Made by a program: the position numbers and the translations under genes | Part shown: piece by piece, positions 57,396 through 64,000 of the stretch | Numbering within the stretch: the first letter of the stretch is position 1 | How the letters are laid out: every line of letters begins with the position of its first letter | The notes under the pieces: model-generated | Told to the model about the DNA's origin: nothing | The model's database searches: none | Seen by the model: only the letters and a program-made list of their open reading frames with translations | From: Sciurus carolinensis | Taxonomy: Eukaryota > Chordata > Mammalia > Rodentia > Sciuridae | Assembly (NCBI RefSeq): GCF_902686445.1 | Contig: NC_062213.1 | Coordinates: 56,307,268 to 56,371,267 of the forward strand | Reading direction: 5' to 3' | Length of the DNA: 64,000 nucleotides

Positions 57396-59379
57396 ACCAC
57401 CCTCGTTTGTTCAGCTTCTGCCAGGAGCAGGTATGAGACTATTTACTGTTTATTTTATATCCTGCTCCATTCCCCAATGGGTAGAAGTAGTTAGAGTTCA
57501 TGTTGGTAGAAGGCCCTTGTTAATTTTTGTTATCTTTAACAGCTGAAGTTGTGGAGATCAAAGACACTCTAACAGAGGTTTTAATTACAGTAGGTTATAG
57601 CCTATTGTGTATTATCTTTGCAAGGAGGCCTGTGTTGATTTCCTTCCAAGCTAGAGAGGAACAGTTTGCTTTGGAGGATTAGCTGATGTCATCTAATATA
57701 GTCATATGATTTTTTGCTATTAATAATCATGTCTGGGAAAGAATCCTCCAGTAATTATTAAAAGAAAGATATAAAAACTTTGCTAGAATTGAATTAATCC
57801 TTTTGATCTAACCTCAGTTGATTACAAAGAAAGTTTGAAGAATAAAAGCCACAGAAATTTTTAGGTGGTTAGAAATTTAGAAGTTAATATAGTTACAGTT
57901 GGAAATATCCAGGGATGCATCTAAAATAATTGCACAGAGAAAAAAATAGTTAATTGACTACCATTTGATTATTTTGCCATGCTTAAATCTTTACAGATTA
58001 ATGAAAATAAAAGGGATCTGAAGGCCTTTAATAGAATTGTCCAATATGGTTTATTCAAAGTCATTGCAAGGAGGGAGAGATGTTTTTCTTTATTAGTAAC
58101 ACAATCTATTTTGCTCAGGAATTTGCCAGTATGTTGGAGTTATTTTTGAAATGCAAGATGGACATTATTTCATCATTTTCCTCTTAAGTTAGTTATTTAC
58201 AACTGAAAAATGCTTCATTAATTATTATCTCTTTTTCTGTACCTAGGGTTTTCTTTATGTCTAAATGGAATTTGAACATATTAGTAATTAGTATAGTCCA
58301 TCCCTGGAAGCAAAAGGACTTATTAACATTAGTAAATCCTATTGATGGTTTTATAATTGATCTTTTCAAAAAATGGACTTGCTCTAATCATAAAAGGAGT
58401 TTGATATACATTTAATAAGCTTAATATTTATATTAAATTGGTAAGGATGAGAAATTATTTTCTGTCTTCACAACAATGAGTATTTCCCCCTCTCTGTCAG
58501 TTGATTTACGGTTTGAGTTCAGGGAGAATATTAGTTGGACATCATAGAAGCTGGGAGGTTGGTTCCCCTTGGGAAGCCATTCAGTGTCCTAGCTCACAGC
58601 CCATGAGTGGGAACACATGGTGACAATACTGAAATGCCTGGAAAAGAAATCTAAAAGTATGACTCACTTCTCTCACAGGTATTATTTAGTTTTGTTTTTT
58701 AAAGACAGAAGCCCTACTATATACATTGTAGTATACATGCAACTAACATCAGTTACCTAAGAACGTAGTTCTTCTAAACACAGGTAGAAAGGGGAGGAGG
58801 AGGATTTAGGGAAGAAAAGAGCAAAAGCATTTTATTATACTGCATTCCAGAGAGATTTTCCCATGAGCCATTTATTAACTTCTTCTTTGACCCCCTGAAC
58901 TTCCCCATCCCCATCCTACTGTATTATCAAATAGAATTGAAATAATACATGTAGGTAGTATTTTTTTTATAAAGCTATTTCATCAAAAATTCAATTTGAC
59001 ATACCATAGCCTCAAATTCAACTACAGAAAACAGAGTTTCATTCTATTTCTTCTTATCTCTTCAGGCCTTGAATGATTTTTTTTTCTTTTCCCGATTGCT
59101 CTCTGAATCATAGTCTAAGAACACACACCCAACTTTTTACGGAGTTCAGTTCAGCAAAAATAGAGCAATATGCAGTTATGCTTCTTATGGTAACAGAAAA
59201 CAAATTGTCCATAGATTAGCAGATGTGTTATTTGGTTTATTTGGAATGCATAGGAAACATCCTCTTTTGGAAAGAGGAGTCTACAAACTTGTGAATACAT
59301 AAGTCTTTTATCTAAAATATTTACATCAAAATATAAAATATTATACTTAAATTTTTGTCATGACTTATTTCAAATGGAC

Positions 59380-59970
59380 AAAAAAGAAGAAAGAGCAATA
59401 ATGAACTTGCATCAATCCAGTAAAAACTAAGATTTCATTGCCTTTGTTTCTTTTTCATTTTTGCTCCATTTGTTAAATGGAAATCTCAGACATTATTTAA
59501 ATTCACTCTTTCATGTCTAAGTAAGGTATCTCTAAAAAATAGGAAACTTTTCTGACACAAATACCATTCTATTATTTTTTGCAACTTAACAAGAATTCAT
59601 TGTATCACCTAATACATAGTCCATAATTACATTTTTGGAATTGTCTCAAGAGCCATTTTATATTTGTTTCATTTGAAATAGGATCCAAATGTGGTCCACA
59701 TGTTATGTTTGGTTTTATGTTTCTCAAATCTCTTTTAATCTGGAGCAGCCCTCCCTTCATTTTTCAAATTCCTGCCATCAATTTATTGTAGAAACTGGTT
59801 CAATTGTCCAAAGAACTTTCTAACATTTGGGGTGTGACTTCTGCTTCCAATGTGGTCACAACTTATTCTCATGTTTCCAGTAAGTGGAAGTCAACTTTAG
59901 AGCCTTGATTAGATTCAGGATCATCTTATCAAAGAATCACTCAGATGTATTCAGTTTAATTAAAAGCAAA
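59380..59970 (+). mobile_element. Ancient L1M-like 3'-end fragment
   Basis: TTAATCTGGAGCAGCCCTCC, TTGTAGAAACTGGTTCAATT and GATTAGATTCAGGATCATCT resemble old mammalian L1 3' UTRs. It is heavily diverged. Confidence 0.5.
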
Positions 59971-60370
59971 GTTGGTATTTATTCCCATGTGCTGAAGCTC
60001 AGCTGTGGAACCAAGGCAAGGAAGGGTTTATATAAGCAAAACCCACAGCAATATAGGGAACAATGAAGTAGTATTTCTTTTTTGTTCATGGGAAAGCTGA
60101 TTTTTCAAACTTATCAGGGGGCACATTTTCCCCATAGCAGTCTGGCATTTATCAAGGAATTTTTTGAGAAATCTTATAACTGTAAATGACAGAAAGTATT
60201 ATTTTATTTCTACATGTGCCTGCTGCTGACCACTCCTCTGGATCTCTGTTGAACTCTCCACCTGAATTAAGCTAACAGTGCATAATTTCTCTATTATAAT
60301 AACTTTGTTTCTTATTTGGTCAAACTCTGCTAAATGTCAGGATGGTTTCAACTTTTTGAAGCAGCATTGC

Positions 60371-60722
60371 AATTGAGTGACTGCTTTTGTCCCCCTAAAT
60401 TTAAAATGTTGAAATCCCAAGAAGATGTATTAGGAGTTAATGGTATTAGGAAATGGCTAGGTCATGAGGATGGATCCCTAGTGAATGGTATTAGTGCCTC
60501 ATAAAGGAGACCTCAGAGAGCTCCCTTGCCCCTTCCATGTGTCAGGACACATCTAGTAGGTGCCATCTGTGAAACAGAAAGCAAACACTTCCCAGACAGC
60601 AAGTCTGCTAGTGTCTTGGTCTTAGACTTTTCAGCCTCCAGAAATGTGAGGAATAAATTTCTGTTCTTTGTAAGTCACCCAGTGTATGGTATCTTTGTTA
60701 TAGCAGCTCAAATTGAATAAGA
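60371..60722 (+). mobile_element. MaLR-type LTR
   Basis: CTCCCTTGCCCCTTCCATGT, CAGCCTCCAGAAATGTGAGG, AATAAATTTCTGTTCTTTG and TTATAGCAGCTCAAATTGAA appear in the order typical of this LTR class. Ends are approximate. Confidence 0.7.
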
Positions 60723-60861
60723 CATAGCTAGCTGAGTATCAGCCTAGCATAAAAGCAGCGTAGTAATTTTAAAGCACCTGCATATCATTCTGCAGAAAAT
60801 ATAAGCGGCATGAAGACAATCATAAATGTTGACAAATATTTGGAATCCCAGTTTGTATCTA

Positions 60862-60955
60862 GTTTTTTATTGCTTCTTTTTAGTTATACATGACAGTAGA
60901 ATTCATTTTGACATAATTTTAAAAGCATGGAATGTATTCTTTTCTTGGAGCCAAC
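60862..60955 (-). mobile_element. Sciurid L1 3'-end fragment
   Basis: TTTAGTTATACATGACAGTA, GAATTCATTTTGACATAATT and GCATGGAATGTATTC match, in reverse, the 3' end seen on many squirrel L1 copies. Confidence 0.55.
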
Positions 60956-61314
60956 CAGAAAAATATGTCCCATGGACAGTCTGGACATCTTAAATAACTG
61001 TGTATCTTTTTCTCCTTTTAAATTAATGAGTCCACTTTTCCTGAAGTGTTTACCCAGGAGTTAGTTATTGTATTGACTCAATAGATGGTTGGTCTGTAAA
61101 TAGTCTGGGACAATTTTATTAGCTAGGACTATTGTAGCCAATAAATTTATGGTGATTAGATGAGCTTCTAAAACTTGGGCTGTTTTATTTAAGTTCCTTT
61201 GCCATCAGTTATAACCTGGGAATCACACATTTCAGCATAAATAGGTCCAAGTGATACCTGGTGTTTTGGGTCTTTTCTTGTAAATTACCATGTTGGGCTT
61301 CCCCCAAAATACAT

Positions 61315-62910
61315 GAAACAGAAAGATGTGTTTTCAATCCTTGGAAAGGCAGGATGATCTTGACAAAGTATAGGTCACATTTTGATGACAGTAGCCTGGG
61401 AGGCCCATCTAATTACACAGGAAAAATGGTCCCTTGGGTGCATGTTGAAGGAACATAAAGATAATTGGTATCACTTGTTACCTGAATGTATTTTGTCTAA
61501 TTACAAAGAACAAACATTCTAGGTAGATGTAAATAAATCATATGACAGTTCTGAATTAATTTATGGCAAACTAGTTGGATCATAACTTGCATTATTAGTC
61601 ACCTCTTCCTTCTGTCCATCACATTCCATGTGTGATTTTGAGGGTGTGGTGGGGTTAGAATTTAGTTGAGGCATGTGGATTTGATGTGTTTGGGTTATTA
61701 CTTTTAGAAGGGTCTGGGTCAAATAAGAAATCTGTTACTGACAATGTTGAAAGCTGTGACAATTGTCCATTTTAATTGTATGTTTATTTCTGTTAATTTC
61801 CTGCATCTGGAGGCCTTTTAGTAAGCTCAGACTTAGATCTTTAGTGGGTCCATAATATGTTTGCACATTGAGAAGTATAGATCTATGGGCCATATATTCT
61901 GGAGTTTAAGAGCAGCACTAGTAGTTAAAACACATGAAATGATCTTTTCAATATAGTTGTAAGACTGACTCTCACTTTCCCTACATAAACAGTTGACTGG
62001 TTGTATATCATGTGGGGTGTGTTCATTGGTTCCTCTTTAAGAAATGCAGGTAACATCTGTTGGGTATGGCTTTGTGTATGATGTTAGGTTTTGAAAACAT
62101 CCAATGAGATCAGAATGTAGCAAGGTAATTTTAGTCATCAAAGGAGTGAGAGTTTACAGGGATTTTGTGTATAGATATCACCATCATTAAGGCTAGGATA
62201 GAAGTTTAGTATAAGGGGATTGAATTTTTTTGTAAATAAGAGCTGTTCTCATTTCAATTATGATTGATTTGTAATTTTAAAATTCCTCTCTTTACAGATA
62301 AAAAAATCTGCAAAAAATCCTTAATACTTAATAATAATTTCTTGTTTGTATAGTATAGGGTAGAAATTCTGAAGTCATTTTGCATGTGTAGTAAGATGAA
62401 GAAAGTGACTGAATATGATCTCATTGTTGAGAACCAGGGTTCTCACTGTGGAATCAGAGAGAGAAAAATATATAATTGGGGATGGTATGGAAGAATCTAA
62501 TGGTAGACTAGAGCCAGAAATATATAAATCCATAGTATTTTATGCATACACACATACATTTCTTAACTCATGATTAAAATATGCCACATTTATAATCAAA
62601 GTCAGTATTTATTTCTTAAGAATAGACATTTGATGGGCTTAGAAGAAATCATACCTATAGCCTGGCAAACACCCAGATTCTGTTTTGAAATACCACAATA
62701 TCATTCTCCAATGAAAAGAACCAGAAAAGGAGGACTACTTGGAAGAATATTTGACCTAGTTAAAGTATAGGCCACATTTTCATGTGGATTGGCATGGGAA
62801 GACCATTCAATTACATAGGAAAAGTATACACCCTCTAATGGTATGTATTGAGGGAACATACATTTATTGATAAAACTGTGGAGAACAAACTCTGGGTAGC
62901 TTGTAAGAAG
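61315..62910. repeat. Diverged duplicate segments of an unclassified repeat
   Basis: The stretch around 61355-61530 and that around 62750-62900 share a series of blocks: AAAGTATAGG with a following CACATTTT, CATGGGAAGACC-like, AATTACA with AGGAAAA, and GAACAAAC. They are in the same orientation about 1.4 kb apart. The family is not recognised; a LINE or endogenous retroelement relic is possible. Confidence 0.45.
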
Positions 62911-62929
62911 CTAATAAGTTCTGAAGAGC

Positions 62930-64000
62930 TTAGAGACATGACTGATTCTAGGTCAGGGACACAGGAAGTTCAAGATGAGTCTGAAACATTTTATTGTTTC
63001 AAAAGGTAAGGAAGTTCTAAAAAGTAATGGAGACCATAAAAGGGACACTGGAGCTAGTTTGAAGGGACCCTGATGGCCAAAAACTGGACAATCTAATCAT
63101 CAATATAAATCTAATCATAATGGATGATAACTCATTAAATAAGAACCATGGGTTTCTACTGAAGCTAAAGAAATAAACTGGAGAAAAAAAAATCTCTTTA
63201 TTATCATAGAATGTTATATGATAAACATAGAGAAAAAGATATAGTTGGAAAAAAATCACTATTACATAACTATAATAGCAATAATTGACTCAGGCTCTAA
63301 TAGTTAATAAATGCTAAAACTACTAGATGAAAGTTTGATGGAGAACAGATAATTGCACCATTTCAGAGTATTTCCCCACAAATAACTTACCAGTTACAAA
63401 GAGAATGTTGTTGATTTTACATAAAGAAACCTAGTGGCAGCCATCTGAATTAAGTTATTGAAGTGAACACACTAGTAATGCGATCAACTGGCACCGTGCG
63501 CCTCTTGGTACTAAGATGCACTAAGGAGACAATATAAGTGGTGTGGTATTCCTGCCCAAGGTTCAAAACAAATTGTCACAAAACACACAAAAAGTTTATA
63601 TTAAAGGCAAAGCCATTAAAAAACTAATCTATACTCTTCAAAAATATCAATGTCATAAAATCAAAGAAAGCTGAGAAACTAATCCAAGTTAAAGGAAATT
63701 AAAAATACATAATAAGCAATTGCAATGGTGATCATGGACTAGATTATGGATCAAGAAAAACAAATAACATAAGGGTTGTTTTGGGTCAACTGGTGAAGTG
63801 GAATAAAAGCTGTATATAATAATGTTATAGCAATATTAGATTTTCTGAATTTGCTTACTGTCCTGTTAGTTGCGTAAGTGAGTATTCATATTCTTAGAGA
63901 TGACACACACACAAAAACACTTAGGAATAAAGGAACATAATCTGTGAAACCAACCTTCAAATGGTCCAGCATTAGTAATAATGAATGTGTGAAAAAATAT
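62930..64000 (+). mobile_element. Probable ancient L1M 3' UTR
   Basis: GAAACTAATCCAAGTTAAAG, GGTGATCATGGACTAGATTA, AACTGGTGAAGTGGAATAAA and TTATAGCAATATTAGATTTT follow the order of old L1M 3' UTRs. It runs to the window edge. Confidence 0.5.

Larger units (their letters stand above)
53721..64000. other. 5' flank of STMN2
   Basis: The upstream region holds the RE1 at 54.93 kb and an interrupted B1-dID with a nested L1 at 56.69-57.40 kb. An L1M-like 3' end lies at 59.38-59.97 kb and a MaLR-type LTR at 60.37-60.72 kb. LINE-like and unclassified ancient repeats run from 60.9 kb to the end. No second gene was found. The stretch 55.0-56.6 kb and most of 57.4-59.3 kb show nothing recognisable. Confidence 0.7.

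Overview
The window is mammalian nuclear DNA, and the repeats point to a squirrel-family (sciurid) rodent. It carries ID SINEs of the tRNA-Ala-derived type, dimeric SINEs with a B1 half joined to an ID half (B1-dID), and L1 3' ends of a sciurid-looking kind. It also carries old mammalian repeats (MIR, L2, MER5A, MER2, MaLR LTRs). Nothing prokaryotic, viral or plasmid-like is present.

One protein-coding gene fills most of the window: STMN2 (stathmin-2, SCG10), on the minus strand. All five coding exons can be placed to the base: exon 1 53325-53343, exon 2 26852-26947, exon 3 22322-22494, exon 4 10662-10853, exon 5 3740-3799. They total 540 nt (179 codons plus TGA). Every junction has GT/AG sites, the phases fit, and the translation looks identical to human stathmin-2 as I remember it. 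The 3' UTR runs to two AATAAA signals at 2430-2462. The promoter and 5' UTR lie at about 53344-53720. An RE1/NRSE silencer, the REST site that limits this gene to neurons, sits at 54925-54945.

Layout from low to high coordinate: 1-2.4 kb is 3' flank with a MaLR-type LTR; 2.4-3.8 kb is 3' UTR and last coding exon; 3.8-10.66 kb is intron 4; 10.85-22.3 kb is intron 3; 22.5-26.85 kb is intron 2; 26.95-53.3 kb is intron 1; 53.3-64 kb is promoter and 5' flank, ending in LINE-derived sequence. A GC- and CpG-rich block (51.1-52.8 kb) lies in intron 1 just downstream of exon 1.

The most notable find is in intron 1, 5.4 kb downstream of exon 1: a stretch at about 47.67-47.90 kb that aligns with the human STMN2 cryptic exon (exon 2a), which TDP-43 represses and which is used in ALS/FTD neurons. 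The acceptor, the reading frame from exon 1, an early stop, and a GU-rich TDP-43-type tract are all present. This suggests the cryptic exon is older than primates. The human-type poly(A) hexamer is not seen at the corresponding place.
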